Source of the DNA: JBHEMT01 sp046262435
Lineage (GTDB): Bacteria > Chloroflexota > Dormibacteria > Aeolococcales > Aeolococcaceae
NCBI GenBank assembly: GCA_046262435.1
Contig: JBHEMT010000050.1
Coordinates: forward strand, 1 to 11,403
DNA: 11,403 nucleotides
Direction: 5' to 3'
Shown here: positions 1 through 6,809 of the stretch, one piece after another
Layout: each line of letters opens with the position of its first letter
How positions within the stretch are numbered: position 1 is the stretch's first letter
Notes under the pieces: model-generated
Told to the model about the DNA's origin: nothing
The model's database searches: none
The model's input: only the letters and a program-made list of their open reading frames with translations
Made by a program: the position numbers and the translations under genes

Positions 1-1130
1 AGCCATCCGGCGAGCAGGCCACCAAGAGGCGCGGTGCCGAAGAAGACGTAGGCGTAGACGCTCAACACCCGGCCGCGCAGGTGGTCGGGGGAGTTCAGCT
101 GAATGATGGAGTTGCTGTTCGAGGTGTAGAGACTGAAGCACACCCCCACCGCGGCGAGCACCAGGGCCGCGGCCAGGACGTCGTGCAGCGGCGCCAGCAC
201 AAGCATCGCCAGGCCGAAACCCAGGCTGGAGGCCACCACGACGCGGATGCTGGCCGTGGCCCGCGAAGCGGACAGCAGCGCCCCGACCAGCGCCCCCCCA
301 CCGAAGGCGGCCGACAGCAAGCCGAACACCTGGGGGCCGGCGTGGAGAGTGTGCCGGGTGAGCACGGGCAGCAGCACGTTGAAATTCATCCCCACCGCGG
401 CGATGAAGACCAGCATCAGCAGCACCGTGCGAATCGACGACGAGCGCCAGGAGTAGACGAGCCCCTCGGCGATGCCGCGAAAGATGCGCGGGCGCACACC
501 ATCGCCGCGTGGCGCGAAGAGCTCGTCGGTGCGCATCAGGGCGAGGCAGAGCAGCACCGCCAGGAAGGACGCCGCGTTGATGGCGAAACAGGCGGCCACC
601 CCCGCGCCCGCGATGATCAGGCCACCCGCGGCCGGGCCGATGATGCGCGAGAGGTTGAACAGCGAGGAGTTCAGGGCCACCGCATTGGGCAGCTCCTGAC
701 GGCCGACCATCTCCATGGTGAATGCCTGGCGGGCCGGGTTGTCGACCACCAGGATGGTGCCGTACACCGCGGCCAGGAGGTAGACCTCCCAGACCGTGGC
801 GAGATGAGTGACGGTCAACACGGTCAGGCCGACCGCGAGCACCATCGACAGCGCCTGGGTCGTCATGTACGTGCGCCGCTTGTCGAAGCGGTCGGTGAGC
901 ACTCCGCCGAGCAGGCCGAGCACCGCGAACGGGCCGAACTGGCACAGGGCGAGCACACCGACCGCGATGGGGGAGTGGCTGAGCGTGACCACCAGCCAGG
1001 CCATGGCGACGTTCTGCATCCAGGTGCCGGTGAGAGAGACCACCTGGCCGGCGAAGTACAACCGGTAGTTGCGGTGCTTGCGCAGACTGGCGAAGGCCCG
1101 CGCGTTGACCAGTCCACCGGCGACGCTCAT
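1..1130 (-). CDS. MFS transporter, MFS_3/EntS-like exporter (3' end cut by window edge)
   Basis: This is a membrane exporter of the major facilitator superfamily, expected to move a small molecule (drug, siderophore or similar) out of the cell with proton entry. The reading frame stays open for 376 codons and runs off the left edge; usual members have about 410-430 residues, so roughly the last membrane helix is missing. Visible signs are the loop 2-3 motif GGVLTDRFDKRR (residues 75-86), DNPARQAF at 130-137, which I associate with the MFS_3 group, and alternating hydrophobic segments with a charged central loop near 205-225. The ATG at 1130 is supported by GGAGG four bases upstream (1135-1139) and by a one-base overlap with the MarR stop (TGATG), implying translational coupling. 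It is probably controlled by that MarR protein. The substrate cannot be told from sequence. Confidence 0.94.
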   Translation of the reverse strand, partial: MSVAGGLVNARAFASLRKHRNYRLYFAGQVVSLTGTWMQNVAMAWLVVTLSHSPIAVGVLALCQFGPFAVLGLLGGVLTDRFDKRRTYMTTQALSMVLAVGLTVLTVTHLATVWEVYLLAAVYGTILVVDNPARQAFTMEMVGRQELPNAVALNSSLFNLSRIIGPAAGGLIIAGAGVAACFAINAASFLAVLLCLALMRTDELFAPRGDGVRPRIFRGIAEGLVYSWRSSSIRTVLLMLVFIAAVGMNFNVLLPVLTRHTLHAGPQVFGLLSAAFGGGALVGALLSASRATASIRVVVASSLGFGLAMLVLAPLHDVLAAALVLAAVGVCFSLYTSNSNSIIQLNSPDHLRGRVLSVYAYVFFGTAPLGGLLAGW

Positions 1131-1567
1131 CAGCCCTCCACCAGGGCGCGCAGGGCGCCGACCGCGGTGTCCAGGGCCGCCCGCTGCTCGGGGGCAAGCT
1201 GCTCAATGCGCGCGGCCAGCCAGGCGGTGCGCCGCGAGCGGACGGTGCGCAGCACGCGGCTGCCCTCAGCGGTGACGGTCAGCCCCACGCGGCGACGATC
1301 ATCACTGCCCCGGGTCCGCGCCACCATCCCCGCCTCCTCGAGGCGGTCGAGATGGGCCGATACGGTCGGGGCCGACGAACCCTCCCGCTGGGCGAGCTCC
1401 TTGACTCCGATGCCCGGCTGGCCATGGATGGCTGCGAGCAGAGAGACCTGCCCGGCCGTGACGCCGAGGGAGTGGATCTCGCGGCGGAGATGCCGGTTGA
1501 GGTGGAGCAGCACCGGACGCAGCAGGTTGGCGGTCTCCACAGCGGACGCGGGAGCGGCGGTGGGCAC
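1130..1567 (-). CDS. MarR-family transcriptional regulator
   Basis: A 145-residue winged helix-turn-helix regulator, the normal MarR length. These dimeric proteins usually repress their own operon and release DNA when a small ligand or oxidant is present. Helices at about 10-32 and 100-143 would form the dimer interface. The DNA-reading helix is about residues 65-79 (SAPTVSAHLDRLEEA), followed by a wing at 83-99 with the typical DDRRR (89-93). There is no cysteine, so thiol-based redox sensing is unlikely. The start is GTG at 1567 with GAGG 12 bases upstream, a little far; another GTG at 1540 lacks a ribosome site. It is the first gene of a two-gene unit with the exporter, overlapping it by one base. 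A palindrome at 1604-1623, just downstream of a -10 box, is the likely self-regulatory operator. Confidence 0.95.
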   Translation of the reverse strand: MPTAAPASAVETANLLRPVLLHLNRHLRREIHSLGVTAGQVSLLAAIHGQPGIGVKELAQREGSSAPTVSAHLDRLEEAGMVARTRGSDDRRRVGLTVTAEGSRVLRTVRSRRTAWLAARIEQLAPEQRAALDTAVGALRALVEG

Positions 1568-1603
1568 GGGCGGCGGGTTCCTCGACTGGCGGCGGATTCA
1601 GCT

Positions 1604-1623
1604 GGTCAACTACTTCGTTGACC
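1604..1623 (-). promoter_or_regulatory. Candidate MarR operator (inverted repeat)
   Basis: A perfect inverted repeat, GGTCAAC-N6-GTTGACC, lies between the -10 box at 1626-1631 and the MarR start at 1567. A 7-bp half-site with a 6-bp spacer gives half-sites about 13 bp centre to centre, suitable for a MarR dimer. It would cover the transcription start, so binding should block RNA polymerase. The assignment to this MarR protein is inference from position. Confidence 0.6.
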
Positions 1624-1625
1624 TA

Positions 1626-1652
1626 ACTATACCCGAGGGGCCGCAGCCTCAA
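1626..1652 (-). promoter_or_regulatory. Candidate promoter of marR-exporter unit
   Basis: On the minus strand a -10 box TATAGT (1626-1631, five of six matches to TATAAT) is preceded by TTGAGG (1647-1652) with a 15-base spacer. The spacer is shorter than the preferred 17, so the -35 part is weak. The predicted start is near 1619, giving a leader of about 50 bases. Confidence 0.45.
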
Positions 1653-1741
1653 TCGGCCACCACCCCAATGTCACGGAGCCACAAGGGATCTTTGCGGTCC
1701 AGACATGGCCGCCGCGCAGCCCGGACCGCCCCGGCGAAATG

Positions 1742-1763
1742 CCCCGTCAGCCCACCGACGGGG
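1742..1763 (-). terminator. Hairpin at the 3' end of the hydrolase gene
   Basis: CCCCGTC (1742-1748) pairs perfectly with GACGGGG (1757-1763) around an 8-base loop, overlapping the last codons and stop of the alpha/beta hydrolase. There is no run of T after it on either strand, so it is not a classical intrinsic terminator. It could slow polymerase or protect the 3' end. It is the only strong fold between the hydrolase and the MarR promoter. Confidence 0.35.
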
Positions 1764-2739
1764 AGGGGTCACTGCTCGCCGGGTCGCGGCGCAGCCGGCG
1801 CCGCAGCGCTTCCGAATCGAGCGCGGCCGGTTTGGTCGTGGCAACGAACTGCAGCACGAGCCGGGCGAAGCGGCGGGGCTCGTCACAGTGCGGGAAGTGA
1901 CCGGCCTGGTCGAACACCTCCAGCCGGCTTCCCGGCATCCGGCCGTGCGCCTGAACCGAGTGCGGGGCTGGAATCAGCGCGTCACGAGCCCCGACAACCA
2001 CCAGCACGGGGACGTCGGCGGTCAGGTAGAAGCGGTCTGTGGCGTCGACCCGCTGACCGGTGACATCCATGACCGCGCGCGCCGTGCTGACAAAGGCGGT
2101 GCGCGTCTCGGCGTCGCGGAAGCTGCCCAGCACTCTGGCTACCTCGACGACCTCGGCCGCGGATACGCGGCTCACGCGGCGCAGCAGGGCGTTGACCAGG
2201 CGGCCCGCTCCCATGGCGCGCTGGGATCCCAGAGCACTGAGGACCAGGGCACTTCCCGGCAGGGTGGCGGCGCGCAGGGCGATGCTGACATCGCGTCCCA
2301 GCCCACCGCTGCTGACCAGCACCAGCCGCTGGCAGCGCTCCGGGTACTGATAGGCGAACTGCATGGCGATGCCGCCCCCAAGCGAGTGACCGATCACCGT
2401 TGCCCGGTCGAGTCCGAGCGAGAGCAGCAGGTCGCGCAGCGACGAGGCGAAGGCTCCGAGCGAGTAGTCGCCGCGAGGTTTGTCGGATCGTCCGTGGCCC
2501 ATTAGGTCGGGCGCCACCACGTGCATGGAGCGGCCGAGCACCGGGAGCACCCTCTCCCAGGTCGAAGAGCTGGAACCGATCCCGTGGAGGAGCACGACCA
2601 CCGGGGCGCCACGGGCGCCACTCTCGAGGTAGGCGATCCGATGCCCGTGCAGGGTGATCTCGCGCTCGAATACCTCAACATCTGCCGTGGCGACGCGTGG
2701 CACCGCAGGCACCGGTGTCTGCGGGTCGCGTACGGCCAT
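1747..2739 (-). CDS. Alpha/beta hydrolase
   Basis: A 330-residue cytoplasmic hydrolase of the alpha/beta fold. The full catalytic set is visible: oxyanion loop HGIGSSSSTW (52-61), nucleophile elbow GHSLGGG with Ser119, acid Asp253 in GARDALIP, and His281 in AGHFPHCDEP. A helical cap lies at about 147-235. The layout resembles C-C bond hydrolases, epoxide hydrolases and esterases of the MhpC/BphD type, but the substrate cannot be assigned. The frame is open to 2901, but ATG 2739 is preferred: the homologous region begins soon after it, the upstream residues look non-coding, and a TACGGT box lies 6 bases before the ATG, suggesting a leaderless mRNA. The arginine-rich C-terminal tail (about 310-330) is outside the fold. 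It precedes the MarR gene on the same strand but is separated by a hairpin and a new promoter. Confidence 0.95.
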   Translation of the reverse strand: MAVRDPQTPVPAVPRVATADVEVFEREITLHGHRIAYLESGARGAPVVVLLHGIGSSSSTWERVLPVLGRSMHVVAPDLMGHGRSDKPRGDYSLGAFASSLRDLLLSLGLDRATVIGHSLGGGIAMQFAYQYPERCQRLVLVSSGGLGRDVSIALRAATLPGSALVLSALGSQRAMGAGRLVNALLRRVSRVSAAEVVEVARVLGSFRDAETRTAFVSTARAVMDVTGQRVDATDRFYLTADVPVLVVVGARDALIPAPHSVQAHGRMPGSRLEVFDQAGHFPHCDEPRRFARLVLQFVATTKPAALDSEALRRRLRRDPASSDPSPSVG

Positions 2740-2745
2740 CACCGG

Positions 2746-2774
2746 ACCGTAGCAGACGGTTCTCGGCCGACCAA
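2746..2774 (-). promoter_or_regulatory. Candidate leaderless promoter of the hydrolase
   Basis: Minus-strand TTGGTC (2769-2774) and TACGGT (2746-2751) are separated by exactly 17 bases. Only 6 bases separate the -10 box from the ATG at 2739, so transcription would begin at or next to the start codon. No ribosome site is seen, in line with this reading. Confidence 0.5.
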
Positions 2775-2842
2775 GGGTGCGCGCCCGGATACTGTTTGGC
2801 TGATTCCGGCCCGGGCATTCGCCCACCCGTGAGGTACCGCTG

Positions 2843-3304
2843 ATGGCTATCGAGGTTGGTGCTCCCGCCCCGGAGTTCACCCTCAAGGACGAGACCGGCA
2901 CCCCGGTCTCCCTGTCGGACTTTCGCGGCCGGAGGGTCGTTCTGGTCTTCTATCCGATGGCCTTCAGCCCCACCTGCACACGCGAGTTACGCGACCTGAC
3001 CGCCACCGCCGCGCGCTACCAGGCCGAGAACGCTGAGGTCGTGGGCGTCTCCGTCGACTCGCACTGGACTTTGGCGGCGTACAAGCGGGCTGAGGGTCTG
3101 AGCGCGCGGCTGCTCGCCGACTTCCATCCCAAGGGCGAGGTTGCCCGGCTGTACGACGCGTACTTCGAGCCTGCCGGCTTCGCCAATCGCTCGACGGTGG
3201 TCATCGACGGTGCCGGCACGGTGGCCCACATCGTCAGCAATGGCCCCGGGGAGGCGCGCAACGCCGACGAGTACCTGCGCGCCCTGGCGGCCTGCCCGGC
3301 CTGA
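2843..3304 (+). CDS. AhpE-like 1-Cys peroxiredoxin
   Basis: A 153-residue thiol peroxidase that reduces hydrogen peroxide, organic peroxides or peroxynitrite in the cytoplasm. The active-site loop is YPMAFSPTC: Pro38, Ser42 in the place of the usual Thr, and peroxidatic Cys45; the supporting arginine is Arg116 in FANRSTVVID. Overall length and the pattern FxLKDxxG, FYPxAF and ANRxTxVID resemble mycobacterial AhpE more than the two-Cys AhpC or Bcp types. There is no resolving cysteine at the usual places; the only other cysteine is Cys151, three residues from the end. ATG 2843 has GAGG 8 bases upstream (2831-2834). It is divergent from the hydrolase and convergent with the small membrane protein gene. 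Confidence 0.95.
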   Translation: MAIEVGAPAPEFTLKDETGTPVSLSDFRGRRVVLVFYPMAFSPTCTRELRDLTATAARYQAENAEVVGVSVDSHWTLAAYKRAEGLSARLLADFHPKGEVARLYDAYFEPAGFANRSTVVIDGAGTVAHIVSNGPGEARNADEYLRALAACPA

Positions 3305-3312
3305 GGCCCGGG

Positions 3313-3639
3313 CTAGCGCCCAGCCAGCGCTCCCGCCATGGCCGCTCCGCTGACGCCCGCCGTGGCGAACACCCGGGGGGTGAGCACACCGGCCCTCACG
3401 TGAGCCGCCAGCATCGCCGCGTTGCCCACCCCGAGGACCCCTGCCAGCCCCACCGTGGCCGCTCGCGATCGGCCGCCACCTGAAGCTGCAGCGGCTGCCA
3501 GAGCCAGCCAGGCTCCGAGGAAGGCCGTCGAGCCCCAGGCGCGTGAGGGTGCCTCGCGGAAGAGCTGCGGGCGCCGGGCCAGGAACGCACCGGTATCCGC
3601 GGCACCGAGCAGGGCGGCGGTCAGCGTCACCGGCCTCAC
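3313..3639 (-). CDS. Small integral membrane protein, unknown function
   Basis: I do not recognise this 108-residue protein. It has three or four hydrophobic stretches (about 4-20, 39-53, 60-80 and 88-106) rich in Ala and Gly, separated by short basic links, so it is expected in the inner membrane. The start is GTG 3639; its first bases overlap the stop of the PIG-L deacetylase (GTGA, 4 bp), strong evidence of translation coupled to that gene. The 3' end is 8 bp from the convergent peroxiredoxin stop. The composition-driven hydrophobicity means a chance frame is possible, but the clean overlap and lack of a better frame on either strand favour a real gene. Confidence 0.72.
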   Translation of the reverse strand: MRPVTLTAALLGAADTGAFLARRPQLFREAPSRAWGSTAFLGAWLALAAAAASGGGRSRAATVGLAGVLGVGNAAMLAAHVRAGVLTPRVFATAGVSGAAMAGALAGR

Positions 3640-4355
3640 GCGGTGCTGATCCGGCGAAACGACTCGGCGAGCCGACCCTCCCCGAGGCCACCGAGCCGCG
3701 CGTTGGCCTCAGCCCAGGAGCGGAGCCGGGACTCGAGGTCATCCATGTGCGCGGTCTGGGTGACATGTGCCCGCAGCGCGGCCAGCTTGCGGCTGAAGGT
3801 GTCGGTGATGTCCACCCACTCGTTGGCGTTCGGGGCTCCGGAGATCCAGACCTCAGGAACGGTGTGCGGGCGCAGGCCCTCCTCGGCGAGCAGCTCGGGG
3901 TGCGCGAAGGGGTTGCGGGCGTCGGGATACACCGCAGAGAGCGCGGCCTCCCCGGCGGCACGATGGTCGGGGTGGCTGGCCGCGATCCTCTCGTAGTTGA
4001 TCTCCGGGGACTGGCAGACCACCCGGTCGGGGCGCACCTGGCGGATCACTCGGCTGATGTCGCGGCGCAGCTGGTGGGTCACGTACAGCCGACCGTCGGG
4101 ATGCCCCAGGAACAGGACGTCCTCCACCCCCGCCTCGCGCCCTGCAGCTCGCTGCTCGGCGCGGCGGAGCTCACGCATGGCCTCGCGCCCCACGGACTCG
4201 TCGAAGCCACCGGCGTCGCCGTCGGTGACCAGGCAGTAGGTGACCGCCGCCCCGGCGGCGCTCCAAGCGGCCATGGTGCCGGCGCAGCCGAAATCGACGT
4301 CATCGGGGTGGGCCATGATGGCCAGGACGCGCTGGGGCGTACCGCTCTCCTCCAC
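3636..4355 (-). CDS. PIG-L/LmbE-family zinc deacetylase
   Basis: A 239-residue metal-dependent deacetylase that removes acetyl groups from N-acetyl sugars or related amines. The zinc site is explicit: AHPDDVDFGCAGT (15-27) with His16 and Asp19 as ligands and Asp18 as likely base, and HPDH (128-131) with His131 as third ligand. TDGDAGGFD (44-52) and QSPEINYERIAASHPDH are also typical. The family includes MshB and BshB of mycothiol and bacillithiol synthesis, but the length and the VTDGDAGGFD / VDITDTF segments look like a broader actinobacterial-type group, so no substrate is given. The start is GTG 4355, with TACCAT 7 bases upstream and no ribosome site, suggesting a leaderless mRNA. It overlaps the small membrane protein gene by 4 bp. 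Upstream it is divergent from the Cys/His-rich gene. Confidence 0.95.
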   Translation of the reverse strand: MEESGTPQRVLAIMAHPDDVDFGCAGTMAAWSAAGAAVTYCLVTDGDAGGFDESVGREAMRELRRAEQRAAGREAGVEDVLFLGHPDGRLYVTHQLRRDISRVIRQVRPDRVVCQSPEINYERIAASHPDHRAAGEAALSAVYPDARNPFAHPELLAEEGLRPHTVPEVWISGAPNANEWVDITDTFSRKLAALRAHVTQTAHMDDLESRLRSWAEANARLGGLGEGRLAESFRRISTA

Positions 4356-4362
4356 GAATTTG

Positions 4363-4368
4363 ATGGTA
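4363..4368 (-). promoter_or_regulatory. Candidate -10 box of the PIG-L gene
   Basis: Minus-strand TACCAT ends 7 bases before the GTG at 4355. No convincing -35 hexamer is found at 16-18 bases. The position supports GTG 4355 as a leaderless start. Confidence 0.35.
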
Positions 4369-4442
4369 CAGGGGGCGTATCGACCCGCCGCGGCCCCTGA
4401 TACAAAGCTCTAACAGGGCACTTCGGGACTCGCTCGGCTCTG

Positions 4443-4448
4443 TACTTT
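4443..4448 (+). promoter_or_regulatory. Candidate -10 box of the Cys/His-rich gene A
   Basis: TACTTT lies 7 bases before the GTG at 4456. No good -35 hexamer is visible. If used, the mRNA begins at or near the GTG, which favours GTG 4456 over the in-frame TTG at 4447 that overlaps this box. Confidence 0.35.
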
Positions 4449-4455
4449 GGCGATC

Positions 4456-5151
4456 GTGACCACCTCCTACCCGGCCCTGCAGAGCCTCACAGCCGGCGGG
4501 GCGGCCACCGTGTGCGTCGACCGAGGCTGCGACCACCCGGCGAGTTTCGCCTGCGTCTACGTCGACCGCGGCTCACGGGCCTGCCGCCAGCCGTGCTGCG
4601 ACGACCACGGCCGGAGTGTCGCCGCGGAGCGCTTCTGCCTTCGTCACGCCGGAGTGATGGACGCCCTGCTCGGTGACCCGACCAACATCCTGCGCAGGCC
4701 GGACGTGGACAACCGCGCTCCATCCCTGGTGGCTTGGATCGCGCGCACTCTGGCGATGCCTCTGGAGGCGATGCTCAGCGCACTCGCCCGCGACGGCGAG
4801 CGCGTTGTCCCCGAGCCGCTGCGGCCGATCATCGCGGACGATGGCGTCGGCCAGACCTGGCGGCGCTCGTGGCAGCTCAGCGACGGGAGCGGTCCCCGGC
4901 TAGTGGTCGGCATCGAGGTCGACGAGGCCAACGACGAGAGTGTGATCGTCACGGTGTACACCGAGGTGGTGCGTCGCGAGACGCCGCCCTGGATCACCGC
5001 CCGCCGCCGCGGGGAGCGTCTCACTCCCGAGCAGGACGAGCGCCGCCGTCTGCAGTTCTACCAGTCGATGCTCGACGCGGTGGCAGCCTCGGCGGCCAAG
5101 CAGCTGCACCTCCGCCACGTCGCCGTTCCCACCCTGACCGCCGGCGCCTGA
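4456..5151 (+). CDS. Cys/His-rich protein, paralogue A (unknown, probable two-zinc N-terminal domain)
   Basis: I do not recognise this family. The protein has 231 residues from GTG 4456 (234 if TTG 4447 is used). Its N-terminal third holds C20-X4-C25-X7-C33-X9-C43-X4-C48-X2-H51-X9-C61-X2-H64, eight possible metal ligands, enough for two zinc ions in a cross-braced fold recalling B-box or AN1 fingers (inference only). The central and C-terminal part has NRAPSLV (86-92), a Trp/Arg pair WRRSW (135-139), a beta-like VVGIEVD and PPWI (177-180), then a charged helical tail. No membrane segment or signal peptide is seen, so it is likely cytoplasmic. A paralogue with identical ligand spacing lies at 6801-7472 on the other strand. 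It is divergent from the PIG-L gene and followed after 66 bp by the beta-rich gene. Protein-protein or nucleic-acid binding is a guess. Confidence 0.88.
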   Translation: MTTSYPALQSLTAGGAATVCVDRGCDHPASFACVYVDRGSRACRQPCCDDHGRSVAAERFCLRHAGVMDALLGDPTNILRRPDVDNRAPSLVAWIARTLAMPLEAMLSALARDGERVVPEPLRPIIADDGVGQTWRRSWQLSDGSGPRLVVGIEVDEANDESVIVTVYTEVVRRETPPWITARRRGERLTPEQDERRRLQFYQSMLDAVAASAAKQLHLRHVAVPTLTAGA

Positions 5152-5171
5152 CACTCGCGCCGGCACATCGG

Positions 5172-5204
5172 GAAGCCGGGAGGGCAGCCATGCCGGCCGG
5201 CTTC
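5172..5204 (+). terminator. Strong hairpin between gene A and the beta-rich gene
   Basis: GAAGCCGG (5172-5179) pairs perfectly with CCGGCTTC (5197-5204). Inside it, GGCA (5183-5186) pairs with TGCC (5191-5194) around a 4-base loop, so the whole forms a nested stem with a small internal bulge. It lies 20 bp after the gene A stop and ends one base before the TAGAGT box. No T run follows; it may end gene A transcription or act as a regulatory site. Confidence 0.4.
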
Positions 5205-5205
5205 G

Positions 5206-5211
5206 TAGAGT
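5206..5211 (+). promoter_or_regulatory. Candidate -10 box of the beta-rich gene
   Basis: TAGAGT lies 6 bases before ATG 5218, the geometry of a leaderless transcript. It comes directly after the hairpin at 5172-5204. No -35 match is convincing. Confidence 0.4.
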
Positions 5212-5217
5212 GGTCGC

Positions 5218-6024
5218 ATGGGCACGACGGAGACGGCAGCGGCTTCCCGCCACCGGGCTTCCCAGGGGAGGGCTGCCCTTCACCTGAGCGGGTTTCGCAG
5301 CCTGGTTGACAGCGCCGCCGAGGGTGACTTCGTGCAGGGCGGCTTTCCCCTTGCCGACGGAAGCTTCTGGCCGTTTCGCGAGCCTGACGCGGTGGTCGTC
5401 GTCGAGCCCGGCCTCCTTCGGGTGCGCATCGAGAAGCTGACCCGTGGTCACGACCAGGTGCAATTCCTCGACAACGCCAAGAACATGTACTTCTCGAAGC
5501 GGCGCGTCGCCACCCCCGAGTCGGGAGAGGTGAGCCTGGAGCTGCCCATCCGCGCTCGGATTACACGCGGTCACGACGACGATCTCTACGCCGGCTTCGT
5601 CTCCCTCAACCTGCTCGATTTCGAGACCGGGATGGCCCTCGACTGGTTTGTCTCCAACCGGATCGCCGCGACCGTGTACGCGCGCCTTCCCTTTCCCGGC
5701 GCGCCTCCGCCCGCTGACGACGACCCCAGCCGCCCCCGCTACTTCTGCGTTTTCAACGAGGTCCGCCACGACCTGACGCCGGGGTCGCAGCACCGATACG
5801 GCATCGCCTACGACCGTGCGGCGGCCACAGTTCGTTTTCATTTCGATGGTGAGGAGGTCGACCGCTACGAGCACGTGCCCTCGCGAATCGAGGGCTACTC
5901 CGTTGCCCTCGGCTGCATGACCGAGAAGCCCATCGGGGATGCCGGCTCGGTCTCCTGCTTTGGTCAGGGGATCAGGGCCGAGTACGGCACCGTCGAGGTG
6001 ACCGGCTCCCCCGGCCTGGTATAG
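5218..6024 (+). CDS. Beta-rich soluble protein, possibly DUF6081-like, unknown function
   Basis: This 268-residue protein has no signal peptide or membrane segment. After a basic, Ala-rich start (1-25) it shows many alternating strands, for example VVVVEPGLLRVRIEKL (about 59-74), DNAKNMYFSKR (85-95), and a late block in which a YGIAYD strand is followed by TVRFHFDGEEVDRYEHV, as in LamG/concanavalin-like sandwiches where a strand recounts a ligand-facing sheet. From memory it resembles actinobacterial proteins labelled DUF6081, but I am not certain of the name. No catalytic set is obvious, so a carbohydrate-binding or scaffold role is only a guess. ATG 5218 fits the TAGAGT box 6 bases upstream. 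The next gene starts 14 bp after its stop, so the two are probably transcribed together. Confidence 0.9.
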   Translation: MGTTETAAASRHRASQGRAALHLSGFRSLVDSAAEGDFVQGGFPLADGSFWPFREPDAVVVVEPGLLRVRIEKLTRGHDQVQFLDNAKNMYFSKRRVATPESGEVSLELPIRARITRGHDDDLYAGFVSLNLLDFETGMALDWFVSNRIAATVYARLPFPGAPPPADDDPSRPRYFCVFNEVRHDLTPGSQHRYGIAYDRAAATVRFHFDGEEVDRYEHVPSRIEGYSVALGCMTEKPIGDAGSVSCFGQGIRAEYGTVEVTGSPGLV

Positions 6025-6038
6025 CCGGGCGCGGAGAG

Positions 6039-6791
6039 GTGCCGCCCCGCCCTCTCCGGCAGTACGCGATGCCCGCCCTGCTCGCTGTCTTCACCGGCCT
6101 CGGCCTCGTGGCTGACGCCCTCACCCGGAACCCCGCCAGCCAGGCTTTCCTCGGCCTGCTCTCCTTCAGCGCGCTTGCGGTGGCGGCATGGTCCTGTGAG
6201 GCCCGCAGGCGTCGCCAGATCTGGCTGCTCGTGCTGGTGTCCACCGGGATTGAGCTCTTCGGCTCGGTGCTCTGGGGCGCCTATCGGTATCGCTTCGGCA
6301 ACGTCCCGCTCTACGTGCCGCCCGGACACGGGTTGGTGTACCTGTTCTCGCTGCGGCTGGCCGCCACCCCGCTGTTCGTGCGTCGCTTCCGGACGATGCG
6401 TGGGCTGGCGGTCGCCGGTGCCGTCACCTGGACCGTCGCCGGGCTGACCCTGCCGCCGCACTGGGGTTGGCGTCTCGACGTCTTCGGTCTGATCTGCCTG
6501 CCGATTTTCGTCGGGGTGGTCCTGCTCACTCCGCGCGGCCCGCTGTTCGTCGCTGCCTTCTTCGCCACCTCTGCGTTGGAGGTGCTTGGCACTGCCGTCG
6601 GCGACTGGCAGTGGGCGGCCGTCACCCCGATGGTGCCGATTCCGACCGGCAACCCTCCCTCGGTAATCGCCGGGCTCTACTGTTGCCTTGACGCCCTGGT
6701 GCTGGTCAGCTACCGGGCGGTCGCGTCGTCTGGTCGCAGGATGCGGCAGCATCGCGCGGCGGCGGCGCTGGGGAGAAGCGAGGCGGTCTGA
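6039..6791 (+). CDS. Multi-pass membrane protein, unknown function
   Basis: A 250-residue inner membrane protein with seven or eight hydrophobic segments (about 12-28, 36-53, 61-79, 97-115, 122-140, 147-163, 168-185 and 207-225) and a basic C-terminal tail. Conserved-looking loop motifs are YRYRFGNVPLYVPPGHGLVY (82-101) and a later GNPPS near 205; I recall similar GHGL and NPPS motifs in unnamed actinobacterial membrane proteins but no function. The clustered Gly/Pro/His in VPPGHG could form a site facing the membrane. The start is GTG 6039, following the beta-rich gene by 14 bp; GGAG is present but only 2 bases away, so ATG 6069 (240 residues) remains possible. A TATAGC lies at 6020-6025 over the previous stop. 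Its 3' end converges on paralogue B with 9 bp between. Confidence 0.9.
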   Translation: MPPRPLRQYAMPALLAVFTGLGLVADALTRNPASQAFLGLLSFSALAVAAWSCEARRRRQIWLLVLVSTGIELFGSVLWGAYRYRFGNVPLYVPPGHGLVYLFSLRLAATPLFVRRFRTMRGLAVAGAVTWTVAGLTLPPHWGWRLDVFGLICLPIFVGVVLLTPRGPLFVAAFFATSALEVLGTAVGDWQWAAVTPMVPIPTGNPPSVIAGLYCCLDALVLVSYRAVASSGRRMRQHRAAAALGRSEAV

Positions 6792-6795
6792 GAGC

Positions 6796-6809
6796 GGCGC
6801 TCAAGCGCC
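6796..6809. terminator. Small hairpin between convergent genes
   Basis: GGCGC (6796-6800) and GCGCC (6805-6809) pair around TCAA in the 9-bp gap between the convergent membrane protein gene and paralogue B, including the latter's stop. With no T run it is weak, but it is symmetrical and could serve both strands. Confidence 0.25.

Noticed and set aside
81..2063. Very long plus-strand open frame (660 codons) opposite the exporter and MarR genes
   Set aside because: Its product is Arg/Gln/His/Gly-rich with no recognisable domain, whereas the minus strand gives clear MFS and MarR proteins in the same place. GC-rich genes often leave long open antisense frames.
2740..2901. 54-codon N-terminal extension of the alpha/beta hydrolase
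   Set aside because: It would cover its own likely promoter and overlap the divergent peroxiredoxin start; the residues do not resemble a signal peptide or domain.
2987..3961. Minus-strand open frame across the peroxiredoxin and PIG-L genes
   Set aside because: It crosses well-supported genes on both strands in other frames and has the low-complexity Pro/Arg/Gly composition of a shadow frame.
4900..5874. Minus-strand open frame of 324 codons opposite paralogue A and the beta-rich gene
   Set aside because: It spans the gap and promoter between two good plus-strand genes and shows no domain.
5964..6752. Minus-strand open frame of 262 codons opposite the membrane protein
   Set aside because: The product is a Gln/Arg/His/Gly-rich shadow of the hydrophobic protein on the plus strand.
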